A stretch of 64,000 nucleotides of DNA from Streptomyces sp. NBC_01351 (GTDB lineage Bacteria; Actinomycetota; Actinomycetes; Streptomycetales; Streptomycetaceae). The first letter of the stretch is position 1, and the number at the start of each line of letters is the position of its first letter. The stretch lies in contig NZ_CP108356.1 of the NCBI RefSeq assembly GCF_036237315.1, positions 5,275,501-5,339,500 on the forward strand. Direction: 5' to 3'. The position numbers and the translations under genes are program-made. Below are positions 24,436-32,212 of the stretch, in pieces. A model generated the notes under the pieces. It did not search any database and was not told the origin of the DNA. It saw nothing but the letters and a program-made list of their open reading frames with translations.

Positions 24436-25614
24436 ATGCGCATGCGTAAGGCGACCTCGGCCCTGGTGGGCTTGCTGCTGGCCGGGGTCGCCGCGACCCC
24501 GGCCCACGCGGAGACCATTCGATCGCAGCAATGGCATCTCGACGCCATGAAGGCCGACGAAATCTGGAAGACCAGCACAGGCAAGGGCGTCACCGTCGCG
24601 GTGATTGATACCGGTGTCAATCGCATCCCGGAACTCGAAGGACAAATCCTCCCCGGAGCGGTCTTCCCTGCAGGCGACGCCCCGGGCGATAGAGACAACG
24701 ACTATTCCGGGCATGGCACCACCATGGCTGCCATCATCGCCGCTACTGGAAAACACCCGAGTGGTGACGGCAGCTATGGACTTGCACCCGGCGTCAAGAT
24801 TCTCCCGATCCGCGTGCCTGATTCGATGGAGGGGGTGAAGACCCCGTTCCTCGTCGAGGCCATTCGGTATGCGGCAGACTCAGAGGCCAAGGTCATCAAT
24901 ATTTCGATGGCACTTGGAGGGACTCCGGAGGATGACCGCGCGAGGGCTGAAGCAGTCAAGTACGCACTCTCCAAGGGAAAATTGATCTTCGCCGGCGTTG
25001 GTAATGACGGCGCGTCTACCAACGAGGTCCTGTACCCGGCCGCGACTCCCGGAGTGGTCGGCGTGGGCGCGGTGGACGCGAAGGGCGAAGCGACCAAGGA
25101 GTCGCAGCACGGACCCCAGGTGGATCTTTCTGCGCCGGGCATCGACATTGTGACGGCGTGCAAAGCCAAGACAGGTCTCTGCAAGAACCACGGCACCAGT
25201 GACTCCACAGCCCTCGCCTCCGCCTCCGCCGCTCTCCTCTGGTCCGCCCACCCCGACTGGACCAACAACCAGGTCCTGCGCGTGCTCCTCAACACGGCGG
25301 GCAAGCCCACCGACGGCGTAGAGCGCAACGACTACGTTGGCTACGGCGTTGTCCGCCCCCGTATCGCGGTTCCCACCCCCGGCGACCCCGGCCCGGCCGA
25401 CGTCTACCCGCTGCCCGACCTGGCGGCGGCCGCCGGAGGGGCCAAGGCGGCCCCGTCCGGCACCCCGGACTCGGCGGCGTCCAAGCCCGCCCCCGCCCCC
25501 CAGGCCGAGGAGAAGAAGAGCGGCAGTGCCCTTCCCTGGATCGGTCTCGGCCTGGGAGCCTGCCTGCTGATCGGCGGAGCCGTCACCGTGGTCGTCGTAC
25601 GCCGCAACCGCTGA
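24436..25614 (+). CDS. Type VII secretion-associated subtilisin-like protease (mycosin)
   Basis: This 392-residue membrane-anchored serine protease has an N-terminal signal peptide (MRKATSALVGLLLAGVAATPAHA), a catalytic triad Asp58 (AVIDTG), His93 (GHGTTMA) and Ser255 (GTSDS), a Pro/Ala-rich linker, and a C-terminal helix (LPWIGLGLGACLLIGGAVTVVVV) followed by RRNR. This is the MycP topology, with the protease outside the membrane. MycP stabilises ESX machines and cleaves selected substrates. Codon usage in 24490-25200 is less GC-biased than in the last third of the gene, suggesting recombination. ATG 24436 is preferred over the TTG at 24427. Confidence 0.9.
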   Translation: MRMRKATSALVGLLLAGVAATPAHAETIRSQQWHLDAMKADEIWKTSTGKGVTVAVIDTGVNRIPELEGQILPGAVFPAGDAPGDRDNDYSGHGTTMAAIIAATGKHPSGDGSYGLAPGVKILPIRVPDSMEGVKTPFLVEAIRYAADSEAKVINISMALGGTPEDDRARAEAVKYALSKGKLIFAGVGNDGASTNEVLYPAATPGVVGVGAVDAKGEATKESQHGPQVDLSAPGIDIVTACKAKTGLCKNHGTSDSTALASASAALLWSAHPDWTNNQVLRVLLNTAGKPTDGVERNDYVGYGVVRPRIAVPTPGDPGPADVYPLPDLAAAAGGAKAAPSGTPDSAASKPAPAPQAEEKKSGSALPWIGLGLGACLLIGGAVTVVVVRRNR

Positions 25615-25647
25615 CCCCCCCCACGACCTGTTACAGGAGTTCACGCG

Positions 25648-26070
25648 ATGTCGTTCGACGAGGAATGGGCGTCGGCACGCGCCACGGCCAGCGCCAACGT
25701 CTCCATGCGGCTCAACCAGGTCCCCGTGGACCCCGGTGGCGGCGGTGGCGGGGACCTTGAGGTGAACCAGGACCACATCGGGGCCATCGGCTCCGAGGCG
25801 TACAAGCTGCACACCCGCCTCCAGACCGACGGCAAGCACGCCGCCACCGCCACCAGCGAAGCGGCGGGCGCGCTCACGAAGGAGAACTTCGTGAGCGGGG
25901 CGGCGCTGCTGAAGCTCAACAGCACCTGGGAGAGCCAGGTGAAGACCCTCGTGGCCGCCTGCGCGAACGTCTCCAACGGCCTGAACTACTCGGTCAAGTC
26001 CCACGCCAAGGACGAGCAGCAGCTCCAGGCCGACTTCTCCGCGTCCGCCATCGACCAGTACCTGAAGTAG
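25648..26070 (+). CDS. Small ESX/WXG100-like helical protein
   Basis: The 140-residue protein starts with a Gly-rich segment (VPVDPGGGGGGDLEV), then two predicted amphipathic helices separated near KLNSTWESQVKTLVAACANV. A Trp lies at the turn, but WES replaces WXG. No signal peptide. It is 33 bp after the mycosin gene and 9 bp before the large WXG protein, so it may be that protein's heterodimer partner, as in EsxA/EsxB pairs. Confidence 0.8.
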   Translation: MSFDEEWASARATASANVSMRLNQVPVDPGGGGGGDLEVNQDHIGAIGSEAYKLHTRLQTDGKHAATATSEAAGALTKENFVSGAALLKLNSTWESQVKTLVAACANVSNGLNYSVKSHAKDEQQLQADFSASAIDQYLK

Positions 26071-26079
26071 GCCGCCCCC

Positions 26080-28392
26080 ATGCCGACGTACGAGAACGTG
26101 ATGCACGCCCCGCTGGACAAACTCCAGACGGCGGCCACCGACTGGAAGGCCATGGCCGACAAGCTGGACGAGATGGCCGAGGCCGCTCGCAACGGCATGA
26201 AGGCGAAGTCCGACAAGGCCCAGTGGAGCGGGGTGACGGCCGGTGTCGGGCGGGCGTTCGTCGACAAGACGGCCAAGGAGTTCGAGGACGCCGCCAAGGC
26301 GGCCAAGGGCGTCCACCAGCTCCTCAGCGACGGCCACACCACCATCAAGACGGCCCGGGACGCGCTGAAGAAGGCCGTCGACGAGGAGGCCCCCGCCGCC
26401 GGGTTCCGCGTGGACGCGGCCGGCAAGGTCTCGGCCATACCGATGGACCCGAAGACCGAGTACGCGGCCCGGCACGACCCGGACTACCCCGAGTTCAAGC
26501 GCCGGCAGGAGGAGAACCGCAAGGCCTGGCAGGCGAGGGTGGACCGGCTCGTCGAGGACGTCTCGGACGCCGACGACTCCCTGGCCCGCGCGCTGCGCGC
26601 CAACGCCTCCGACGACCACAACTTCACCGCGCCGAAGTACACCACCCTGGACGGCGAACAGGCCGACCGGGCGGCCGAGCTGATGAAGAAGCTCAGCAAG
26701 GAGACGGGCGGGGTGGCGCGCAACCCCGAGGCGCTGCGCGAGCTGGAGGACCTGCTCGACGACAACCGCAACGACGCCGAGTTCGCGCCGGACTTCTACC
26801 GCAAGCTCGGCCCCGAGGGCACGCTCGAGGCGTACGCGAAGCTGTCCATCGACGCGTCGACCCTGGGCGAGGCGGGCAAGGACCGCCTGGCGATGGTCGG
26901 CAACATCCAGAACGACATGGGCGCGATGCTGGGGCTCGCCACGCAGAAGAGCTCGCCGAACCACCTGGATGCGGCCTGGACGACCGACCTGATGAAGGCC
27001 GGCCGCAAGGAGATGCAGGTCACCGGCGATCTGACCAGCAAGATCTACGGCTACCAGGCGCTCGGCGCGCTGCTCCACGAAGGTAAGTACGACAAGGACT
27101 TCCTGACCTCGGTCGGCCGGGACATGGTGGCGTTCGACCGGGAGAACCCGAAGGCCTGGGAGCACGGCTCCCCGTACGACCCGAAGACGGTGCTCAGCCA
27201 GGACAAGGACGGCAGCCGCGGGTTCTACCCGCTGACGGGCCTGATGGACGCGATGTCCAACAACCCGGACGCGGCCACGGCCTTCTTCAACGAGCCGGTC
27301 CGCAAGGACAGCAACGGCGACGGCATCGTCACCACGGCCGACAAGGTCGTGGACGGCCAGCACGGCAAGGACCGGGGCATGGTCGACTACATGCTCGACA
27401 AGGAGGCGTGGGCCGACGCCTTCGACCGGACCCCCGGCCACCCCTACGGTGAAGCGGGCCCGAGCCAGGAGGCCCTCGGCGCGGCCCTGGAGGCGGCGGT
27501 CAGCGGTCGCGCGGCGGGCGACGAGGACGCGAAGCCGGTGCCGCACACCAAGGAAATGACGGCGATCATGGAACGCGTCGTCGAGAAGGTCGGCGACGAC
27601 CCGTCCCTGGTGGCGCAGGAACCGGGCGAGGACAAGAAGCCGAGGCTGGGCCCCCTGGCGGGGCACTTCGGCAACATGGCGGCGGAATACATCCCGGACC
27701 TGCAGGCGTCCGCCGAGAACGGCGGAAAGCAGATCAAGATCGAGGGCGTGCAGGCGGAGTTCGAGAAGTCCCACATGGCTCGGTTCCTGGGGGCGGTCGG
27801 CCAGGATCCCGAAGCGTACGGTGCCATCACCAATGCCTCGCAGACGTACACCACGGCTCTGGTCAGCGACCTCCTCGCACACCGCGCCGACCACAAGGAG
27901 CTGGACGCCGCGGTGGGGAACGCGGTCAACCCCGGCGGCCAGATCGCGGGCATCCTTTCGGAAGCCCGTGCCCAGGGCACCTACGGCGAGGCCAAGCACA
28001 CGGCCGAGGAGTACGTGAAGGGTGTCGAGGACGGCGCCAAGTGGATCAACCGGGGCATCGGTGCGGTCGGCGGCAAGTACCTGGAGATGGTTCCGCTGGC
28101 CGGAGACGCCTTGGAATGGCTGCAGGAAGACATCACCGAAGCGGTCGTCGACGGGGCGAAGAAGGACGCTGCCGACAAGATGGGTGAGACCGAGAAGGGC
28201 GTGTTGGCCGACTATGCGAAGGCCGAGAAGGCAGCCAGCGAGTCCGCGGCGACCGCGGTACACAACGCGGCGCGCGGGACGGGCATGAGCGAAACCGACA
28301 TCAACGACCTTGCCGGTGTGGCCTCGAAGGAAACCGGAATCGCCCACTCGGTCGGCCGGGACCACATGGCCACCGGTAAGGCACAATCCTGA
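26080..28392 (+). CDS. Large WXG-domain protein, putative type VII secretion substrate
   Basis: This 770-residue protein has an N-terminal ~105-residue helical domain with Trp49-Ser50-Gly51 (KAQWSGVTAGVGRAFVDKTAKEF), like a fused WXG100 unit. A long alpha-helical middle region follows, containing an EF-hand/dockerin-like loop DSNGDGIVTTAD at residues 410-421 and a hydrophobic stretch near 665-690 (GIGAVGGKYLEMVPLAGDALEWL). No toxin fold (nuclease, ADP-ribosyltransferase, deaminase) was recognised at the C terminus. I think related proteins are annotated as DUF6571 in Streptomyces, but I am unsure. It is followed by two lipoprotein genes in the same operon. Confidence 0.8.
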   Translation: MPTYENVMHAPLDKLQTAATDWKAMADKLDEMAEAARNGMKAKSDKAQWSGVTAGVGRAFVDKTAKEFEDAAKAAKGVHQLLSDGHTTIKTARDALKKAVDEEAPAAGFRVDAAGKVSAIPMDPKTEYAARHDPDYPEFKRRQEENRKAWQARVDRLVEDVSDADDSLARALRANASDDHNFTAPKYTTLDGEQADRAAELMKKLSKETGGVARNPEALRELEDLLDDNRNDAEFAPDFYRKLGPEGTLEAYAKLSIDASTLGEAGKDRLAMVGNIQNDMGAMLGLATQKSSPNHLDAAWTTDLMKAGRKEMQVTGDLTSKIYGYQALGALLHEGKYDKDFLTSVGRDMVAFDRENPKAWEHGSPYDPKTVLSQDKDGSRGFYPLTGLMDAMSNNPDAATAFFNEPVRKDSNGDGIVTTADKVVDGQHGKDRGMVDYMLDKEAWADAFDRTPGHPYGEAGPSQEALGAALEAAVSGRAAGDEDAKPVPHTKEMTAIMERVVEKVGDDPSLVAQEPGEDKKPRLGPLAGHFGNMAAEYIPDLQASAENGGKQIKIEGVQAEFEKSHMARFLGAVGQDPEAYGAITNASQTYTTALVSDLLAHRADHKELDAAVGNAVNPGGQIAGILSEARAQGTYGEAKHTAEEYVKGVEDGAKWINRGIGAVGGKYLEMVPLAGDALEWLQEDITEAVVDGAKKDAADKMGETEKGVLADYAKAEKAASESAATAVHNAARGTGMSETDINDLAGVASKETGIAHSVGRDHMATGKAQS

Positions 28393-28393
28393 G

Positions 28394-28945
28394 ATGGCCC
28401 GCCACAGGTACTCCTTCGTCATCGGTGTCGTGACCGCCGGGTCGCTGCTGTCCGCCTGCTCCGGGGAGCCCGGGCCCGAGCAGGCGTCGGCGGTGCTGCC
28501 GGATCGCGTCTGCTGGGGGGCAGCTGCTTTCACGGGCAAGGAACTGGCACCGCTGGCGGGCAACGGCCAGAAGGTCCGGGACGATTCCCCCTCCACGTTC
28601 GACCTCCCGCAGGACAACAAGAAGACGTCGTGCACGCTGTACGTCGACGGTGACATCAGGTTCCACGCGGGTGCCTGGCGGCTCGGTCCGGGGCAGGACT
28701 TCTTCTGGGACACGCAGCAGAAGCAGCACCCCGACACACTCGACGTGGGCAACAAGGGACTGGTCTGGGACGACGGCGCCGTGGTCGCACTCACGTGCAA
28801 GCGGTCGGACGCCACGTTCGAGCTGGAGCTCAGCCTCGACAACGGCTCCCTCCCGGACGCGCCCAAGGACCCGCGCCCCTACTTCACCGGCCTCATGAAG
28901 CAGTACCACGAGTTCGCGACCAAGGAGCTCGGGTGCGCGCCCTGA
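28394..28945 (+). CDS. Lipoprotein of unknown function, type VII-associated cluster
   Basis: The 183-residue protein has a lipoprotein signal peptide with lipobox LLSAC (Cys ~22), then a compact domain with several Cys residues (RVCWGAA, TSCTLYVDG, LTCKRS, ELGCAP), suggesting two disulfides outside the cell. Its start is one base after the preceding stop codon, so it is cotranslated with the large WXG protein. It could anchor, chaperone or neutralise that substrate at the membrane; this is inference from position. Confidence 0.85.
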   Translation: MARHRYSFVIGVVTAGSLLSACSGEPGPEQASAVLPDRVCWGAAAFTGKELAPLAGNGQKVRDDSPSTFDLPQDNKKTSCTLYVDGDIRFHAGAWRLGPGQDFFWDTQQKQHPDTLDVGNKGLVWDDGAVVALTCKRSDATFELELSLDNGSLPDAPKDPRPYFTGLMKQYHEFATKELGCAP

Positions 28946-29619
28946 TCCTTTCCACCGCCCGTGTCGCGGCACTCGCGGTGGCCATGGCCGTGGTTGCCGG
29001 ATGTACCACGTCAGACCCCGAGCCCAAGGCGTCGCGTTCGGTGAAGCCTCCGGAAGTGGCCCTGACGGAGGCGTGCCCCGGGTTGATCACGGATGCCGCC
29101 GGTGAGGCGGTGAGGGCCGTGCTGCAGTCCTCGCAACTGGTCAACGACGATGCGCAGACCGTGGGCGTCACGGCCATGGGCAAGGCGCTGGAAGGCGCGT
29201 ACAAGGCGGGGCCGAAGGTGCGTGAGACGCCTGTCGCACCCTGTGTCGTGACCGGTTCTGTCGGCCGAGGAAGCCGGGTCGCGGAGATCCGACTGTCGGC
29301 GGACAGCGGTAAGGCGGGTCCCTTGAGCCCCGACCGCGTAGGCGTGCGCGTCGTACTGGGTGCGCAGGAAGGCAGTGTGTCTTTCGACTGTGCGAGCACG
29401 CGTGCCGGTTCCAGCGCCGAGGTTCCCCTGCGGGTCACGAGTGTCTTCACGAACCGGTTTCACAAGATCAGGAAGGACGACAGGCCGGAGGACCACTATC
29501 TGGTGGTGGCCCACTCCGCCGCGCTGGCGGTAGCGCGGGAACTGGGCTGCGCGAACGAGGGCGGCCTGCCGGCGCGGGCAGGGGAGCTGCCCCCGGCTCA
29601 GCCGGGTTCCTCGTCGTAG
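28933..29619 (+). CDS. Second lipoprotein of unknown function, type VII-associated cluster
   Basis: The 228-residue protein has a signal peptide with lipobox VVAGC and paired Cys residues (TEACPG, VAPCVVTG, FDCAST, ELGCAN), resembling the preceding lipoprotein in layout. GTG 28933 lies inside the previous gene (13-nt overlap), with AAGGAG at 28922-28927, giving tight coupling. The final residues are Pro/Ala-rich. Last gene of the cluster; a bidirectional hairpin follows. Confidence 0.85.
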   Translation: MRALILSTARVAALAVAMAVVAGCTTSDPEPKASRSVKPPEVALTEACPGLITDAAGEAVRAVLQSSQLVNDDAQTVGVTAMGKALEGAYKAGPKVRETPVAPCVVTGSVGRGSRVAEIRLSADSGKAGPLSPDRVGVRVVLGAQEGSVSFDCASTRAGSSAEVPLRVTSVFTNRFHKIRKDDRPEDHYLVVAHSAALAVARELGCANEGGLPARAGELPPAQPGSSS

Positions 29620-29644
29620 CGGCTGCCCGCCCGGGCACGACGAA

Positions 29645-29678
29645 AGCCGCTCAGGGGAGCGCCTGCCCCTGAGCGGCT
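29645..29678. terminator. Bidirectional terminator between the lipoprotein gene and tRNA-Cys
   Basis: A 13-bp perfect stem AGCCGCTCAGGGG / CCCCTGAGCGGCT has an eight-base loop. It lies between a plus-strand operon and the minus-strand tRNA gene, and can serve both. Confidence 0.85.
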
Positions 29679-29685
29679 CGTCTCG

Positions 29686-29757
29686 AAGCCGTGACCGGAA
29701 TCGAACCGGCGTAACTCGCTTTGCAGGCGAGTCCCTCAACCACTCGGGCACACGGCT
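29686..29757 (-). tRNA. tRNA-Cys (GCA)
   Basis: On the minus strand the 7-bp acceptor stem AGCCGTG/CACGGCT, anticodon stem CTCGC/GCGAG with loop CTGCAAA, and T arm CCGG-TTCGATT-CCGG fold as a standard tRNA. The anticodon GCA reads UGC/UGU. Position 73 is U, the discriminator expected for tRNA-Cys. CCA is not encoded, which is usual in Streptomyces. It stands at the edge of the type VII-associated cluster. Confidence 0.95.
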
Positions 29758-29938
29758 GTGTGGTGGTGATGGGTACGACCGTATGGGGGCCCCGGGGGCG
29801 GGGGAAGGCTTCCGGGTGCCGTGCAATGCGACTGCCATGCCGCGTTCACAGTTCCGGGAGGACTAGGTCCGGGGACCGAGGGCCGGATCCGCCCAATTGA
29901 CAGGGTCGAGACGCGGCTACGCACCTTACGCTGGGGCG

Positions 29939-31390
29939 ATGAGCGCCCTCGAACCCCGCGTGCCCCAGATATCCGCGCCCGCCCCGGCCCCGTCGCCGGG
30001 CGGGATCCTCGGGGCTGCCTACCGGACGCTCAGCATCGGGATCATCTCCGTCGTCTTTCTCATCGCCTTCGAGGCGACCGCCGTGGGGACGGCGATGCCC
30101 GTCGCCGCGCGGGAGCTCGACGGGATCGCGCTGTACGCCTTCGGGTTCTCCGCCTACTTCACCACCAGCCTCTTCGGCATGGTCCTGTCGGGGCAGTGGG
30201 CCGACCGGCAGGGCCCGCTGCGGCCGGTGACCGTCGGGATCGGGGCCTTCGCCCTCGGGCTGGTGTGTTCCGGGACCGCCCAGGTCATGGGGGTGTTCGT
30301 CCTCGGGCGGGCCGTGCAGGGCTTCGGTGGCGGGCTGGTCATCGTCGCGCTGTACGTGGTGGTGAGCAGGGCGTACGAGGAACGGCTGAGGCCCGCGATC
30401 ATGGCGGCCTTCGCCGCGAGCTGGGTGGTGCCGTCGATCGTCGGGCCGCTGGCGTCCGGGACCGTCACCGAGCACCTCGGGTGGCGGTGGGTGTTCCTCG
30501 GGATCCCGGCGCTGGTCGTGGTGCCGCTGGCGCTGGCGCTGCCGGCGATACGCAGGACCGCGTCCGGGCCGGTGGACCCCGACGCCCCGCCCGTGGCCTT
30601 CGACCGGCGGCGGATCCGGCTGGCGTTCGGGATCTCCCTCGGGGCCGGGCTGCTGCAGTACGCCGCCCAGGACCTTGAGTGGTGGTCCCTGCTGCCGGGG
30701 GCCGCCGGCGTGGCGCTGCTCGTGCCCGCCGTGCTGGGGCTGCTGCCCCGCGGGACGTACCGGGCGCGGCGCGGGCTGCCGTCGGTGGTGCTGCTGCGCG
30801 GGGTGGCCGCGGGGTCGTTCATCGCGGCGGAGAGCTTCGTACCGCTGATGCTGGTCACGCAGCGGGGGCTGAGCCCGACCATGGCCGGCTTCTCGCTCGC
30901 GCTCGGCGGGGTGACCTGGGCGGGCGGGTCGTGGGTGCAGTCGAAGGGGCGGATGGCCCCGTACCGGGAGCGGCTGATGGTGGGCGGCATGGTGATGGTG
31001 GCCGTCGCCATCGCGGCCGCGCCGGCCGTGCTGATCGAGGCGGTGCCGGTGTGGACGCTGGCGCTGGCCTGGGCGGTGGGGTGCCTGGGGATGGGCCTGG
31101 TCATCGGCTCCACGAGTGTGCTGCTGCTGAAGCTGTCCGCGCCGGAGGAGGCGGGGGCCAACTCGGCGTCGCTGCAGATCTCCGACGCACTGGCGAACGT
31201 GGTGCTGCTGGCGGGGGGCGGGGCCGCGTTCGCCGCGCTGGGCGGGGGAGCGGTGGGCGCCGCGCACGCCGTGTCCGCCGGGGCGTCCGCCTCGCACCCG
31301 GCGGCCTTCGTGGTGGTGTTCCTGCCGATGGCCTGCGTGGCGCTGGTGGGGGCGTGGGTGGCGACCCGGCTGGAGCCGGCCAAGGGGTAG
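29939..31390 (+). CDS. MFS transporter, multidrug-efflux (DHA2-like)
   Basis: This 483-residue membrane protein has an early helix IISVVFLIAFEATAVGTAMPVAARELDG (drug:H+ antiporter style), a motif-A loop GQWADRQGPLRP and an RAVQGFGGGLVIVALYVVVSRAY helix, consistent with 12-14 helices. Likely an exporter; substrate unknown. TACGCT at 29927-29932 lies 6 nt before the ATG, with no ribosome-binding site, suggesting a leaderless mRNA. Divergent from tRNA-Cys. Confidence 0.88.
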   Translation: MSALEPRVPQISAPAPAPSPGGILGAAYRTLSIGIISVVFLIAFEATAVGTAMPVAARELDGIALYAFGFSAYFTTSLFGMVLSGQWADRQGPLRPVTVGIGAFALGLVCSGTAQVMGVFVLGRAVQGFGGGLVIVALYVVVSRAYEERLRPAIMAAFAASWVVPSIVGPLASGTVTEHLGWRWVFLGIPALVVVPLALALPAIRRTASGPVDPDAPPVAFDRRRIRLAFGISLGAGLLQYAAQDLEWWSLLPGAAGVALLVPAVLGLLPRGTYRARRGLPSVVLLRGVAAGSFIAAESFVPLMLVTQRGLSPTMAGFSLALGGVTWAGGSWVQSKGRMAPYRERLMVGGMVMVAVAIAAAPAVLIEAVPVWTLALAWAVGCLGMGLVIGSTSVLLLKLSAPEEAGANSASLQISDALANVVLLAGGGAAFAALGGGAVGAAHAVSAGASASHPAAFVVVFLPMACVALVGAWVATRLEPAKG

Positions 31391-31473
31391 AGGAGTAGAC
31401 GGGCAGAGGGGGGGCGTTCCCCGGCTCCGAAAAGCAGGGGGAGCGCGGAGCCCCGCGCGGATACCCTCCGGGC

Positions 31474-31674
31474 ATGAACGAGCTGATCATCCGGCTCTCC
31501 GACGCCGAGCGCGCGGAGCTTGCCGACCTCGCCGATGCCACCGGGCAGACGCCCGAGGAGCGCGCACTGGGCGCCGTACGGGACCACCTGCGGGCCGAGC
31601 GGGAACGCGTCGGGGAGGCCGCCGGGCGGCTCGCGCAGCGGCATGCCGCACTGCTGAAGCGGCTGGGGGAGTGA
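31474..31674 (+). CDS. Antitoxin-like ribbon-helix-helix protein paired with Doc
   Basis: The 66-residue protein MNELIIRLSDAERAELADLADATGQTPEERALGAVRDHL begins with a beta strand and two helices, as in CopG-type DNA-binding antitoxins, and ends with a charged helix (RERVGEAAGRLAQRHAALLKRLGE) that could plug the partner's active site. TACCCT at 31462-31467, six bases before the ATG, suggests leaderless transcription. Immediately followed by the Doc-like gene. Confidence 0.8.
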   Translation: MNELIIRLSDAERAELADLADATGQTPEERALGAVRDHLRAERERVGEAAGRLAQRHAALLKRLGE

Positions 31675-31679
31675 GCGGG

Positions 31680-32075
31680 ATGGCCGTACGCCACCTGACC
31701 CTCGCCGAGGTCCTCGACCTCGCCAGGCACGCGTGCCTGGCCCAGGACCAGCCCGTCGAGCTGCGCGCGCCCGGGCTGCTGGAGTCCGCCGTGCACCGGC
31801 CCAGGGCCCGCATGTTCGGGACTCCGGCCTACGGGGACCCGTACGAACAGGCCGCCGCGCTGCTCCACGGCATCGCCACGAACCACCCCCTGGTCGACGG
31901 CAACAAGCGCACGGCCTGGCTGGCGGCCGCCACCTTCCTCGCCGTGAACGGCACGGACCTGGGCGGCGCGGACCAGGACGCGGCGTACGACCTGGTCGTC
32001 GACGTGGCGGCCGGACGCGAGGGCGAGGTCGCGGTGATCGCCCGCCGACTGCGGGAGCTACACGCGGAGATGTGA
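31680..32075 (+). CDS. doc: Doc-type Fic-domain toxin
   Basis: This protein of about 131 residues has the Fic/Doc motif HPLVDGNKRTAWLAAATFLAVNG. In phage P1 Doc, the corresponding Lys-containing motif phosphorylates elongation factor EF-Tu and stops translation. The upstream LHGIATNHPLVDG segment and small size fit Doc rather than AMPylating Fic enzymes. ATG 31680 has GGGGGAG eight bases upstream; a GTG at 31671 overlapping the antitoxin stop is an alternative. It forms a toxin-antitoxin pair with the preceding gene. Confidence 0.88.
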   Translation: MAVRHLTLAEVLDLARHACLAQDQPVELRAPGLLESAVHRPRARMFGTPAYGDPYEQAAALLHGIATNHPLVDGNKRTAWLAAATFLAVNGTDLGGADQDAAYDLVVDVAAGREGEVAVIARRLRELHAEM

Positions 32076-32212
32076 CGCTCACCGCACCGCCCGAGGTCAC
32101 GGGCCTGTCCCTCCGCGAGGGGCGGGCCCGTGCCGGTAAGGTGGCCCGGTTGTCCTACGTACGACCGCCTGCCACCCGTACCAGTTACGCCGAGAGCGAC
32201 GAACCGGAGACC

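Noticed and set aside
24880..28866. A 1328-codon open frame on the minus strand
   Set aside because: It runs antisense to the mycosin, WXG and lipoprotein genes, is made of Arg/Gly/Val-rich low-complexity residues and matches no family. Long shadow frames are expected at this GC content.
29686..29757. tRNA-Cys as a phage attachment site for the adjacent cluster
   Set aside because: No integrase gene and no second copy of the tRNA 3' end is seen in the flanking sequence, so an integrative element is not supported.
29897..29902. TTGACA as the -35 of the MFS gene at 29939
   Set aside because: It is 24 bp from the TACGCT -10 candidate, too far for a standard promoter.
31680..32075. AMPylating Fic enzyme
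   Set aside because: The motif ends GNKR rather than GNGR and the protein is small, which fits Doc instead.
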